Shown here: piece after piece, positions 36,502-45,351 of the stretch | How positions within the stretch are numbered: the first letter of the stretch is position 1 | Layout of the letters: each line of letters begins with the position of its first letter | Assembly (NCBI RefSeq): GCF_023638035.1 | Contig: NZ_JAKRVX010000001.1 | Location: 496,001 to 560,000 of the forward strand | Length of the DNA stretch: 64,000 bases | Source of the DNA: Natronocalculus amylovorans | Lineage (GTDB): Archaea; Halobacteriota; Halobacteria; Halobacteriales; Haloferacaceae | Direction of reading: 5' to 3' | The notes under the pieces: generated by a model | Told to the model about the DNA's origin: nothing | Seen by the model: the letters and a program-made list of their open reading frames with translations, nothing else | Database searches by the model: none | Program-made: the position numbers and the translations under genes

Positions 36502-36890
36502 CAGAGACACAAACAAGAGCTGCGACGCAGGAGGATGTTGTTGCGGTACTCAGGCTGATAGAGGGTGCGCTGCTTGAAATCACTCCGGAAGCGGTTCGAG
36601 AAGCGATCGAATCGGAGACGGACGTCGTCTGTGTTGCGCTCCGACACGATCGGATCATCGGAACAGCCGTGTTCCGTGATACACCCGCAGGCGGTCACGT
36701 TGTCGCGATCGCGGTCCATCCACAGCGACGTGGGAATGGTGTTGGTCGATCACTTATTGGGTATGGTGCCGATCGGTTTCAGACGCTCTCTGCGGAGTTC
36801 GCTGAGAAGGTAACGCCGTTTTACGAGCGCCTTGGGTTTACGATAGAACCGATCGAAGGCTCCGATCGATATCAGGGAAGATTGTCATAA
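36498..36890 (+). CDS. GNAT-family N-acetyltransferase
   Basis: 130 residues from a GTG that overlaps the preceding stop by four bases. The acetyl-CoA site is VAIAVHPQRRGNGVGRSLI (~71-88), followed by VTPFYERLGF. The target is unknown. It is co-translated with the thiol peroxidase-like gene. Confidence 0.88.
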   Translation: MTETQTRAATQEDVVAVLRLIEGALLEITPEAVREAIESETDVVCVALRHDRIIGTAVFRDTPAGGHVVAIAVHPQRRGNGVGRSLIGYGADRFQTLSAEFAEKVTPFYERLGFTIEPIEGSDRYQGRLS

Positions 36891-36962
36891 CGCGTGTGAG
36901 CGCCTCACAGACGGGTATATGGAGCGAAGCGGCTAACCGGCTCCGCCGCAAATTCGGGGGCA

Positions 36963-37739
36963 ATGGGACGACGCGATCACTATTATAATAAAGCAAAACA
37001 GGAGGGCTACCGGAGTCGGGCAGCCTACAAACTCAAACAGCTTGACGAGGATGCAGGACTGTTTGGCCCGGGAAACACGGTTGTTGACCTTGGTGCTGCA
37101 CCGGGTGGATGGCTTGAAGTTGCGGCTGAGCGAGTTGGCGATCACGGAAAGGTCGTCGGTGTCGATCTCCAACGCATCAAAGATGTCGATGCCCACACCG
37201 TCACCACGATTAAGGGCGACATGACCGTTGATGAGACGAAAGCGGCGCTCAAAGAGCGGGTCGGTGACAGCGGCGCTGATGTTGTCCTTTCGGATATGGC
37301 ACCGAACATGACTGGCGAGTATAATCTGGATCATGCCCGATCGGTCTATCTCGCACGACAAGCATTCGAAGTGGCAATGGAGCTTCTTGGCACTGGTGGC
37401 GATCTCGCCGTGAAGGTGTTCGAAGGACAAGATCTCAAAGCGCTCGAAGACGACATGAAAAACGAGTTCCGCTATGTTCGCCGGATTAAGCCGGATGCTT
37501 CCCGTGACTCATCTTCGGAGCTGTATCTCGTTGGAAAGCATTACCTGACCGCACCGGTTCGGTCGGGAGATGAAATTGCGGTCGAAATTATTGATGTTGG
37601 AAGCGAAGGCGACGGGATTGCGAAAGTTGAGGACTTTACCGTATTTGTCCCCGAAACGGAAACCGGAGAGACGCATACCGTTCGAATTACCGACGTAAAG
37701 CCACGGTTTGCGTTCGCGGACGTGATTGAGAAGCGCTAA
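36963..37739 (+). CDS. rlmE: 23S rRNA 2'-O-ribose methyltransferase with TRAM domain
   Basis: 258 residues. RrmJ/FtsJ methyltransferase: SAM site DLGAAPGGWLEVA (~41-53) and the K-D-K-E tetrad from RAAYKLK, LSDMAPN, LAVKVFEGQ and SSELYLVG. A C-terminal TRAM domain (~195-258) is the archaeal addition that helps RNA binding. It modifies a uridine in the 23S rRNA A loop. The last four bases overlap the convergent yhhQ gene. Confidence 0.95.
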   Translation: MGRRDHYYNKAKQEGYRSRAAYKLKQLDEDAGLFGPGNTVVDLGAAPGGWLEVAAERVGDHGKVVGVDLQRIKDVDAHTVTTIKGDMTVDETKAALKERVGDSGADVVLSDMAPNMTGEYNLDHARSVYLARQAFEVAMELLGTGGDLAVKVFEGQDLKALEDDMKNEFRYVRRIKPDASRDSSSELYLVGKHYLTAPVRSGDEIAVEIIDVGSEGDGIAKVEDFTVFVPETETGETHTVRITDVKPRFAFADVIEKR

Positions 37740-38437
37740 TTGTACGCTGAGGGTGTTTTCGATCGAAGCGCCGAAACAACTGCATACACAAACGGTGTGT
37801 CAGCAACTGCAATCACAAGTTTGAGCAGATACTGACCGATAATGAGTGCAATCACCTCGCTCCATGGAAGCGCAAATCCAACGCCAAGCAGTTGTGGTGC
37901 GACGATAAACGCAACCGAAACGAAAATTACGGTGTCGATCGCTTGGCTCGTTCCCGTCGAGACAATATTTCGGAGCCACAGGTACGCACCGTCTGTTGCG
38001 TCGCGGATCCGATGAAAGACAATTACATCATAGTTTTGGCTCACAATATACGCAAGCAAACTCCCAAGAACAATGTTTCCCGCCGGTGCGAGCGCCTCCT
38101 CAAAAAGGGCTGCAAACTCAGGGTCTGCACCCGGTGCAGCGATCGTTGACCAGACAAGCGCAAGCACAACAAAGTTCATCGCAAATGCGACGTTGACCAT
38201 GATCTGTGCGGAACGACGACCGTACAGCTCAGCATAGCAATCAGATGCGAAGAATGTTATCGCGTATGCGAGTGCTGCACCGGGCAGAATGATGGACGCA
38301 CCAACAACTGGTAGCTCAACCGGGAGTGAAAATGCAAGCAGTTTCGCCGCAGTCAGCTGCGCAGTGACAAGCGCGGTGACAAACAGCGCGATTAGCGTGA
38401 TCTGTCCGAATACAAGGGTAGCGTGCTCGTTACTCAT
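37736..38437 (-). CDS. yhhQ: Queuosine/archaeosine precursor transporter (YhhQ family)
   Basis: 233 residues from MSNEHATLVFGQ, with about six membrane segments (LTAAKLLAF, YAITFFASDCYAELYG, TGTSQAIDTVIFVSVAFI). The FASDCYAELYG and SQAIDT stretches are diagnostic of DUF165/YhhQ, importers of preQ0/preQ1. In archaea the precursor would feed archaeosine. An upstream extension to 38503 adds no family sequence. Confidence 0.92.
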   Translation of the reverse strand: MSNEHATLVFGQITLIALFVTALVTAQLTAAKLLAFSLPVELPVVGASIILPGAALAYAITFFASDCYAELYGRRSAQIMVNVAFAMNFVVLALVWSTIAAPGADPEFAALFEEALAPAGNIVLGSLLAYIVSQNYDVIVFHRIRDATDGAYLWLRNIVSTGTSQAIDTVIFVSVAFIVAPQLLGVGFALPWSEVIALIIGQYLLKLVIAVADTPFVYAVVSALRSKTPSAYN

Positions 38438-38441
38438 TCGT

Positions 38442-38624
38442 CTACGGTTCAACGTCGTCCGGGAGGCGGCCGTGTCGTTCATCAATCTCATCAAGCAGAT
38501 CAAGCGTCTTGCGGATCGATGCGCGGACTGCTTCGCTCCGATTCACGAATTTTCCGTCCTCACCCACATGGCGATCGAGGTCAGCTAAGAGTTCGTCTGG
38601 AATTTCAACGCTTATTTTGGCCAT
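38442..38624 (-). CDS. Ribbon-helix-helix (CopG-type) regulator
   Basis: 60 residues. It starts with a beta strand (KISVEIPDELLADLDRHV), then helix 1 and helix 2 (NRSEAVRASIRKTL). It lies four bases before the YhhQ gene on the same strand, so it may be in one transcript and control it. NikR-like metal sites are absent. Confidence 0.85.
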   Translation of the reverse strand: MAKISVEIPDELLADLDRHVGEDGKFVNRSEAVRASIRKTLDLLDEIDERHGRLPDDVEP

Positions 38625-38731
38625 ACTGAGGGATTATCCTGCGAATATATCAACGATATGATCGACACAGGCCAGTCATGGTTTGCCGGGATACCCACTA
38701 CTTTCAACGTGGCCAAAGCGATGTGACATAG

Positions 38732-39925
38732 ATGGCAACGTGGCGTCTTGTTTCGATGATTCTGTTTTGGCAGGTTGCCGCCAGCATCATCTACTACTCC
38801 GTCTTTGCCGCGACACCGTTTTTTCGAGATGAGTTCCAACTCTCTGGATTTGCGGTTGGATTAGTTGTCACCTCGCTCACGCTTGGTTATGCGGTGTTTT
38901 TGTTACCGCTTGGAGCGATGACCGATCGGTTCGGAGAGCGTCGAACGCTCACCGTTGGAATCCTTGGGCTCTCGGTTGGGGCGCTGTTAGTGACCGTTGC
39001 ATGGTCATACCCCGCGTTACTGCTTGCGGCATTTCTGCTTGGGTCGTTGTACGGCACAGCGATGCCCGGGACAAACAAAGCAATCTTCGATAACGTTGCA
39101 GCCGGGCGACAGAACCTTGCAATGGGTATCAAACAGGTCGGTGTCACCGCAGGCTCCGGCATTAGTGCGTTGCTTGTGACGTGGATTGCAGGGATACTGT
39201 TCTGGCAAGCAGGGTTCATCACCGCAGCGATTTTTGGGCTGCTTGCTGCAGTGCTCTTCTTCGGATTCTACCGAGATGGCGGCGGCAGTGGCGCTGCATC
39301 ATATCCCGATTTTGGTGGATTAGCACGGAACAAACCGTACCGATCGCTCACCATTGCAGGCTTCTTTTTGGGTGCAGGACTGTTCACAACAACCGGCTAC
39401 ACAATTCTATTTATTGATGAGTCGATCGGGGCGACGGTTGCCTATGGCGGTGTTGTGCTTGCACTCTTGCAAGTGTCTGGAAGCGTTGGTCGTGTTCTTA
39501 CTGGATGGCTCAGTGACGTACTGCCCGGTGAGCCGCGAAAATCGATCGGCGCGATCCTGCTCATTCAAACGATCGCTGGCGTGATACTCTTTGTTGTTGT
39601 TGCGTTCAGTGATACCGTGCTTACGGCAACAGCCGCACTCATTGGACTTGGCTTTTTTGTGCTTGGGTTTACCGGCGTCTACTACTCTTGTATGGCAACG
39701 CTCGTCGGGCCGGATGAGATGGGAAGCGCAACTGGTGGTGGACAGTTGTCGCTCACATCAGGTGCGCTTGTTGCACCACCTGCATTTGGCTATCTGGCAG
39801 ATATATACGGCTATCAAGCCTCGTGGTTGTTGCTTGCTGGGTTTGGTTGTTTGGCGATCGGGTTCATCATTTACGTTATCCGAACTGAACCACCTGTTAC
39901 ACGAACCGCTGCAGCAGTCGAATAA
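38732..39925 (+). CDS. MFS transporter
   Basis: 397 residues with twelve hydrophobic segments in two halves. The loop-2 motif (PLGAMTDRFGERRT, ~65-78) and its loop-8 counterpart (GWLSDVLPGEPRK) are present. It resembles the antiporter-type or oxalate/nitrate-type permeases; the substrate cannot be told. No co-transcribed enzyme is nearby. Confidence 0.92.
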   Translation: MATWRLVSMILFWQVAASIIYYSVFAATPFFRDEFQLSGFAVGLVVTSLTLGYAVFLLPLGAMTDRFGERRTLTVGILGLSVGALLVTVAWSYPALLLAAFLLGSLYGTAMPGTNKAIFDNVAAGRQNLAMGIKQVGVTAGSGISALLVTWIAGILFWQAGFITAAIFGLLAAVLFFGFYRDGGGSGAASYPDFGGLARNKPYRSLTIAGFFLGAGLFTTTGYTILFIDESIGATVAYGGVVLALLQVSGSVGRVLTGWLSDVLPGEPRKSIGAILLIQTIAGVILFVVVAFSDTVLTATAALIGLGFFVLGFTGVYYSCMATLVGPDEMGSATGGGQLSLTSGALVAPPAFGYLADIYGYQASWLLLAGFGCLAIGFIIYVIRTEPPVTRTAAAVE

Positions 39926-39977
39926 TCGCTATTGCCGTCAGGAAAATTCTCATGTGCACAGCCAAACCAGAGAGAGT

Positions 39978-40361
39978 ATGCCGCTTCTTCAGCTTGACAC
40001 AACCTACGATCTAACGGAACAAGAACGCAGAAACTGCACCAAGATGCTCACACAATTGTACGTTGAAGAGATGGAGACAACCGCAGGTCACGTTGCCGTT
40101 GTTGTTCGATCGCACCCAGCGGAGTCGCTTTCGATCGGTCGGGCCGTTGATGGACCGCTCGCCTTCCTTGATGCGGACATTCGATCGGGGCGATCGTTTG
40201 AGATGAAACGATCGTTCGGACTCGCCGCGATGAACTATCTCCATGCGGAGTGGGATGTCCCAGAGCCAAACCTCAAGGTTGCATTCACCGAACATCCCGG
40301 AGAGCAGCTGATGGGAGTCGATCGGGTTGGCGGTGACTGGACACCTGACGACACGACTTAA
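39978..40361 (+). CDS. Tautomerase-family (MIF/4-OT-like) protein
   Basis: 127 residues from MPLLQLDTT. Pro-2 is present as the possible catalytic base. The rest fits the beta-alpha-beta tautomerase unit: AGHVAVVVRSH, then a second unit ending NLKVAFTEHPGEQLMGVD. The frame upstream to 39591 is only a shadow of the MFS gene. Its last four bases overlap the convergent glyoxalase gene. Confidence 0.75.
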   Translation: MPLLQLDTTYDLTEQERRNCTKMLTQLYVEEMETTAGHVAVVVRSHPAESLSIGRAVDGPLAFLDADIRSGRSFEMKRSFGLAAMNYLHAEWDVPEPNLKVAFTEHPGEQLMGVDRVGGDWTPDDTT

Positions 40362-40732
40362 TCGAGGCGCTCAACCAGTTCGACAACATAGCCGTCAGGG
40401 TCTTCAACGAATGCCACACGGCGAGAGATCTGTTCCAGTGTCGTTGGTGGCTCATGTACTGGTGGATCTTCGCGCTCGATTAGTTGTTCAAAAGCCTCAT
40501 CAGTGCTTTCGACACCAATCGCAATATGATCCACACCACCGCCACCCCCAGTTTCGTACTCCCCATCAGGATCGTATTTGCACTGGAGTTCGCCGTGTGC
40601 GCCACCAAGGTAGACATTGCGAACACCGTCGCTTGTGAACTCCCAATTGTGCTCAAGCCCCAAGCCTTCGGTGTAGTACTCGATCGTCCGGTCAATATCT
40701 GAGACCCAAAGCGCGGTATGAATAACGTCCAT
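40358..40732 (-). CDS. gloA: Glyoxalase I-like VOC protein
   Basis: 124 residues. Two betaalphabetabetabeta units of the vicinal-oxygen-chelate fold: MDVIHTALWVSDIDRTIEYYTEGLGL and VDHIAIGVESTDEAFEQL, with the metal His in IHTALWV and DHIAIGV and the Glu in LQCKY/YVVELVERL. Typical lactoylglutathione lyase type; haloarchaea would use another thiol. Start at the ATG 40730-40732. Confidence 0.9.
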   Translation of the reverse strand: MDVIHTALWVSDIDRTIEYYTEGLGLEHNWEFTSDGVRNVYLGGAHGELQCKYDPDGEYETGGGGGVDHIAIGVESTDEAFEQLIEREDPPVHEPPTTLEQISRRVAFVEDPDGYVVELVERLD

Positions 40733-40801
40733 AGTACATGTCTTGAGAACGTCAGTGTAAAGTACTGGTATTACACACAGAGTCGCCGCGGACACATCTT
40801 T

Positions 40802-40822
40802 GATATATAATCACGATATATC
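40802..40822. promoter_or_regulatory. Inverted repeat over the TATA box of the UspA gene
   Basis: GATATAT at 40802-40808 and ATATATC at 40816-40822 form 7-bp arms with a 7-base spacer. The left arm includes the TATA box (centre ~24 bases before the ATG at 40831), so a bound protein would block TBP. Confidence 0.5.
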
Positions 40823-40830
40823 TACGACGT

Positions 40831-41265
40831 ATGTATCGAATCTTGCTACCGGTAGATAGCGACAAAGAGCGAGCGAAACGACAAATCAATACAGTGCAAT
40901 CCCTGCCACGAGGGCATGACGTTGAAGTCATACTCTTGCATGTACACGAACCGATCGACTCGCCAGGGGATGAAGCAGGAGGGAGTGTTATCGACGAAAT
41001 TAATCAGTCACTTGCTGAAATACAGGGGACGCCAGCGTCGGTCGAGGAGGCGTATGAGTCACTGACGGAGGCTGGATTCTCGACGCGTGTTGGAACGGCA
41101 ACAGGCGAGCCGGTAGACTGCATTCTCGAGGTGGCTGCCGATGAAGACGTAGATATGATTGTTATTGCAGGTCGAGAACGATCGCCGGTTGGCAAAGCAC
41201 TCTTCGGGAGCGTAACACAGGGCGTTATTCTCCGGAGCGACCTCCCAGTAACGGTTGCAAAATAA
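40831..41265 (+). CDS. Universal stress protein (UspA family)
   Basis: 144 residues. Starts MYRILLPVDSD (nucleotide loop) and ends with the ATP-binding signature G-x2-G-x9-G-S (GRERSPVGKALFGSVTQGVI). Binds ATP and is usually induced by stress. Its stop overlaps the start of the SDR gene (TAATG), so it is in the same transcript as the catabolic genes. Confidence 0.92.
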   Translation: MYRILLPVDSDKERAKRQINTVQSLPRGHDVEVILLHVHEPIDSPGDEAGGSVIDEINQSLAEIQGTPASVEEAYESLTEAGFSTRVGTATGEPVDCILEVAADEDVDMIVIAGRERSPVGKALFGSVTQGVILRSDLPVTVAK

Positions 41266-42068
41266 TGCCACCAGAACTAGACGGAACACGATGTCTGCTC
41301 ACCGCTGCAAGTAAGGGGCTTGGTCGGGCGGCCGCTGAAGCGCTTGTTGCCGGTGGCGCAACGGTGGTGATTACCTCACGGAGCGAAGCAAACCTCGCTG
41401 CAGCCCGTGAATCAATCTGCAATGTAACAGGTGTAGAGAAAGGGCGTGTACAGACGACAGTGTGTGATTTAGCTGACGAGGACGGGATCGTCACGGCAGT
41501 CGAAACCGCCGTTGAACTGCTCGGTGGCTTGGATGTGCTGGTGACGAATCACGGCGGGCCATCAGTTCAGCCGATCGCAGAGACGAGTGTGTCAGAGTTC
41601 GACGCGGTGTATGAGCGTGTGCTGCGGAGTACGTTCCTCACGCTCAAAACAGCGCTTCCCCATCTCACCGCAGATGACGGTGGGTCAATCGTCAATATCG
41701 TCTCTGCAACAGCAGCGGAGCCAAAAGCAGGCGACGTGTTTCAGGCTTCGCTTCGTCCCGGCATCTATGGCCTCTCAAAAAGTCTCGCAAACGAGTATGG
41801 ACCGGATGGGGTGCGCGTGAACTGTGTGCGTCCGCGGGGAATAATGACTGACCGGTTGGTCGAGAAAATCGAGTACCTAGCAGAAAAAGAGGGTGTGAGC
41901 GTTGCCGAAGCGGAAGCAATGCGGTCCGCTGAGCTTCCCGTTCGACGCCTTGGCGAGCCCGGTGAGTTAGGGGATGCAGTTGCCTTCCTTGCAAGCGATG
42001 AATCGAGCTACATAACTGGCGAAACGCTTGCGCTCGATGGTGGCTGGTCACGGGGTGCGTTCCCATGA
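41265..42068 (+). CDS. SDR-family oxidoreductase
   Basis: 267 residues, classical short-chain dehydrogenase. NAD(P) site TAASKGLGRAAAEAL (~11), NHGG (~92), Ser in VNIVSAT, and YGLSK providing the Tyr and Lys of the catalytic site. C-terminal family end ITGETLALDGGW. Probable role in the cluster: oxidation or reduction of a hydroxy/keto intermediate. Overlaps the MmgE/PrpD gene start by four bases. Confidence 0.92.
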   Translation: MPPELDGTRCLLTAASKGLGRAAAEALVAGGATVVITSRSEANLAAARESICNVTGVEKGRVQTTVCDLADEDGIVTAVETAVELLGGLDVLVTNHGGPSVQPIAETSVSEFDAVYERVLRSTFLTLKTALPHLTADDGGSIVNIVSATAAEPKAGDVFQASLRPGIYGLSKSLANEYGPDGVRVNCVRPRGIMTDRLVEKIEYLAEKEGVSVAEAEAMRSAELPVRRLGEPGELGDAVAFLASDESSYITGETLALDGGWSRGAFP

Positions 42069-43489
42069 GCGAACCCTCAATTGCAGCCAGGCTTGCAGCT
42101 CATGCAGTTGAAACCACGCCTGCGGAGCTAACACCGGAGGTGACGGATACAATCGGGAAGGTAACCCTTGATTGGCTTGGCCTTGTGGTCGGTGGGGAAG
42201 CGATCGCAGGCTCAACCGAGAGCGTCACTGCAGGCATGCAGGCGCTTACAGGGGACACAGGATCGAGCAACGGCGCGACAGGTGATGGCCGTGCAACGGT
42301 GCTGCCAACAGGCGAGCGGGTTGCGCCCGATCGGGCTGCGCTGCTCAACGGAACCTACGCACATAGTCTTGATTTTGATGATACACACCGTTCTTCATCC
42401 TCTCACCCCGCAGCGCCAGTTATTGCTGCTGCGATGGCCGCAGCAGAGGCAACAAACTCCTCGGCGAGTGAGCTAACGACAGCGATCGCTGTCGGCTACG
42501 ATGTTGCCTGCCGAATGGGTGAAGCGGTCAATCCAGACGGCCACTATGGTCGTGGCTTCCACATCACGGCAACGTGTGGAACGTTCGGTGCAACAGCTGC
42601 GGCTGGTCGGTTGTGGGGGGTATCAGTTGAAGAGCTCACCTCCGCGTTTGGGATCAACGGAAGCCAGGTTGCTGGATCGCTCCAATTTTTGGAAAACGGT
42701 GCATGGAACAAACGGCTCCATCCGGGGCTTGCGGCGAGCCGTGCGATCGAGGCAGTCTCGCTTGCAGCATCCGGCTTCCGTGGCTCCGAGAAACCAATTG
42801 AAGGAACACACGGGTTCTTTGCTGGGTATACTGATGATCCGATTCCATCGATCCTTGATGACATTCAGACCGGTGATGCGGTCTTAGAGACCGCGTTGAA
42901 GCCATACCCTTGCTGTCGGTATATGCACGCCGCAATTGATGCACTCATCGAGCTCGCAACAACACACAATATCGATCCGGCGACCGTCACGGCTGTTTCA
43001 GTTGATCTTCCTGCAGCAGGTGTGACACTAACTGGCGATCCAATCGACAGAAAACAGCGACCGCAGAACTTTGTCGACTGCCAGTTCAGTATGCCGTTCG
43101 CCGCCGCGTTGGCGCTTTCAGGGCGGGATGTTGGGCTTGCAGCGTTCCGTGAGGCTCAGTCCACCCTTGATTCACCATCCCGAAAGGAGTTGATGGATAC
43201 CGTGTCCGTCACAACAACCGATCGGACCCGATCTCGGTTCCCGGAAGTTTGGGCTGCGGGGGTGACGATCGAGACGGAGACAGACAGCTATGAACGGTTC
43301 ACCGAATACGCTCGTGGAGAGCCGGAAAACCCACTCACATGGGACGAGACTGTTGCTAAATTTGAAGAGTTAGCGACTGCTGCCGCGATCGATAGAGAAA
43401 CGCAACAGGCTGCAATCACGGTCTGCCAGGAGCTTTCAAACAGCGATCGGGAGACCGTTACCGAATCACTGTACGGCATCTGTCGGTGA
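42065..43489 (+). CDS. MmgE/PrpD-family protein
   Basis: 474 residues, full length. Family stretches: HSLDFDDTHRSSSSHPAA (~97), AVGYDVACRMGEA, GFHITATCGTFGATAAA, KPYPCCRYMHAAIDA (~278), DCQFSMPFAAALAL. Members are 2-methylcitrate dehydratase, cis-aconitate decarboxylase and others with unknown substrate. The D, H and K residues that line the active site are present in these motifs. The start overlaps SDR (ATGA). Confidence 0.93.
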   Translation: MSEPSIAARLAAHAVETTPAELTPEVTDTIGKVTLDWLGLVVGGEAIAGSTESVTAGMQALTGDTGSSNGATGDGRATVLPTGERVAPDRAALLNGTYAHSLDFDDTHRSSSSHPAAPVIAAAMAAAEATNSSASELTTAIAVGYDVACRMGEAVNPDGHYGRGFHITATCGTFGATAAAGRLWGVSVEELTSAFGINGSQVAGSLQFLENGAWNKRLHPGLAASRAIEAVSLAASGFRGSEKPIEGTHGFFAGYTDDPIPSILDDIQTGDAVLETALKPYPCCRYMHAAIDALIELATTHNIDPATVTAVSVDLPAAGVTLTGDPIDRKQRPQNFVDCQFSMPFAAALALSGRDVGLAAFREAQSTLDSPSRKELMDTVSVTTTDRTRSRFPEVWAAGVTIETETDSYERFTEYARGEPENPLTWDETVAKFEELATAAAIDRETQQAAITVCQELSNSDRETVTESLYGICR

Positions 43490-43561
43490 GCACGCGATCG
43501 GTTTCTCGGAAACCTTTGTTCGGACCCAACCGCCTAAATCACAGTACCATGATTATTATAA

Positions 43562-44767
43562 ATGATGGTTACGCAGTGGCGAAATAACATTTCACTGACC
43601 GAAACACAAGAGTCGGTTCGAACAGAGATTAGCGCGCTGTGTTCGGATTTTGACGAGGCGTATTGGCGACAGAAAGATGCAGAGGGAGAGTATCCGTTTG
43701 ATTTTGTTGAGACACTCGCGGCAGAAGGGTGGCTTGGAACGCTTGTCCCCGAAGAGTACGGTGGCAAAGGCCTTGGAACCGAAGAAACCGTTGTCATGAT
43801 GAACGAGATTGCTGCAAGCGGGGCAGGGTTTAGCGGTGCACAGACCGTTCATGCGGCAATCTACAACTCCTCACCGCTTGTTGCATACGCGAGCGAAGAG
43901 ATGAAACAAGACCTGCTTCCACGGGTGGCAAGTGGTGACGCTTGGATCCAATGTTTCAGTTTAACCGAACCAAAGGCGGGATCTGACTCAACCGCAATGA
44001 CAACCGAGGCGGTTCGTGATGGAGACGAATACGTTGTCAACGGCGAGAAGTTGTGGACCTCTCGGATCGACGTGAGCGACTATCTTGTACTCGCAGCGCG
44101 CACAACCCCGCGCGAAGATGTGGAGAAAAAAACGCAGGGCGTGTCGCTGTTTTTAGTTGATATTGAAGCCGGTCGTGAGAACGGATCGATCGAACTCGAA
44201 GAGATTGACAAGACCGTAAGCGGCGTTGTCCATTCGTTCCGCGTAACATACGATGACCTCCGGATTCCGGCGTCGAATCTCATTGGAGAGGAAGGACGGG
44301 GGTTCTACCACGTGTTGGATGGATTGAACGAAGAGCGGCTTGTAATCGCTGCAGAGTGTGTTGGGTTGGGCGAGTTAGCGATTGAAAAAGGCGTCGAGTA
44401 TGCGAATGAACGAGAGGTGTTCGGTCGAAAAATTGGGCAGAATCAGGGCCTTCAACACCCGCTTGCAGATGCCTATGCACAGATCCAGGGTGCAAAACAG
44501 GTGACATTCAATGCGGCCCAGCAGACGGATGCCGATCGAAAAACGGTCGGCGCACAGGCAAATACTGCAAAGTACCTCTCCGCAGAAGCAGCCTTTGCAG
44601 CCGCAGATGCAGCTGTTCAAGTTCACGGTGGCAGAGGTGTCGATCGCGAATATGACGTTGAGCGATACTTCCGAGAAGCGCGGCTGACACGACTGGTTCC
44701 GATAACACAGGAACTGGCACTCAACTACCTTGGGGAGAACGTCCTTGGGCTTCCACGATCATACTAA
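43562..44767 (+). CDS. Acyl-CoA dehydrogenase
   Basis: 401 residues. FAD motifs: CFSLTEPKAGSD (~125), VVNGEKLWTSR (~159) and the C-terminal QVHGGRGVDREYDVERYFREARL. After that the usual IYEGT carrying the catalytic Glu reads LVPITQELALNY, so the base is not in the MCAD position. The end VLGLPRSY is shared with a group of acyl-CoA dehydrogenases of unclear substrate. A gap of 72 bases before it may contain its own promoter. Confidence 0.93.
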   Translation: MMVTQWRNNISLTETQESVRTEISALCSDFDEAYWRQKDAEGEYPFDFVETLAAEGWLGTLVPEEYGGKGLGTEETVVMMNEIAASGAGFSGAQTVHAAIYNSSPLVAYASEEMKQDLLPRVASGDAWIQCFSLTEPKAGSDSTAMTTEAVRDGDEYVVNGEKLWTSRIDVSDYLVLAARTTPREDVEKKTQGVSLFLVDIEAGRENGSIELEEIDKTVSGVVHSFRVTYDDLRIPASNLIGEEGRGFYHVLDGLNEERLVIAAECVGLGELAIEKGVEYANEREVFGRKIGQNQGLQHPLADAYAQIQGAKQVTFNAAQQTDADRKTVGAQANTAKYLSAEAAFAAADAAVQVHGGRGVDREYDVERYFREARLTRLVPITQELALNYLGENVLGLPRSY

Positions 44768-44775
44768 AAAAAACA

Positions 44776-45351
44776 ATGACTGACGAAAACAATACAAAAA
44801 AACAGCTCGTTGAGGGATGGCACGGACGCTACTACGAAGATTTCAGCGTCGGAGATATCTACAAACATCCGTTTGGCCGAACCGTTACCGAAACCGACAA
44901 TGTGTGGATGACGAACATCACAATGAATCTCAATCCGATGCATTTCAACGAAGCATATGCAGCGGAGACGGAGTTTGGCGAGCGGCTTGTGGATGGAACG
45001 TTCGTTATTGCACTTGCCGTTGGAATGAGCGTAATTGATGTTTCGGTGAACGCAACCGCCAACCTTGGTTATGATACGATTCGCCATCATGCACCGGTGT
45101 ATCATGGAGATACGATTTTTGCAGAGAGCGAAGTGATCAAAAAGCGTGAGAGTAGTTCGCGTGATCATGTCGGGATTGTGACCACGGAGCTGCGAGCATA
45201 CAACCAAGACGGAACAAAGGTGCTCTCGCTCGAGCGGACACCGATGGTACTCAAACGAGCGTATGCAGAGCCATCAGCCGCACAGCCACCTGGATGGCCG
45301 GAAGGAATTGGTGTGCAGCCGGACACAACGCAAACACCAACAGACGAATGA
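44776..45351 (+). CDS. MaoC-family (R)-enoyl-CoA hydratase-like protein
   Basis: 191 residues, hot-dog fold. RYYEDFSVGDIYKHPFGRTVTETDN (~15-40), then NPMHFNEAYAAETEFGERLVDG, where the Asn/His-type hydratase site (N-P-M-H) replaces the usual D-x-N-x-x-H slightly. Probably hydrates an unsaturated CoA ester, next step after the dehydrogenase. The stop overlaps the CoA-transferase ATG. Confidence 0.9.
   Translation: MTDENNTKKQLVEGWHGRYYEDFSVGDIYKHPFGRTVTETDNVWMTNITMNLNPMHFNEAYAAETEFGERLVDGTFVIALAVGMSVIDVSVNATANLGYDTIRHHAPVYHGDTIFAESEVIKKRESSSRDHVGIVTTELRAYNQDGTKVLSLERTPMVLKRAYAEPSAAQPPGWPEGIGVQPDTTQTPTDE

Noticed and set aside
39591-39977. Upstream frame of the tautomerase gene
   Set aside because: It overlaps the MFS gene in another frame; the MPLLQ start with Pro-2 is the family start.
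41265-42068. SDR gene as a variant lacking the catalytic Tyr
   Set aside because: On closer reading YGLSK supplies the Tyr and Lys at the right spacing.
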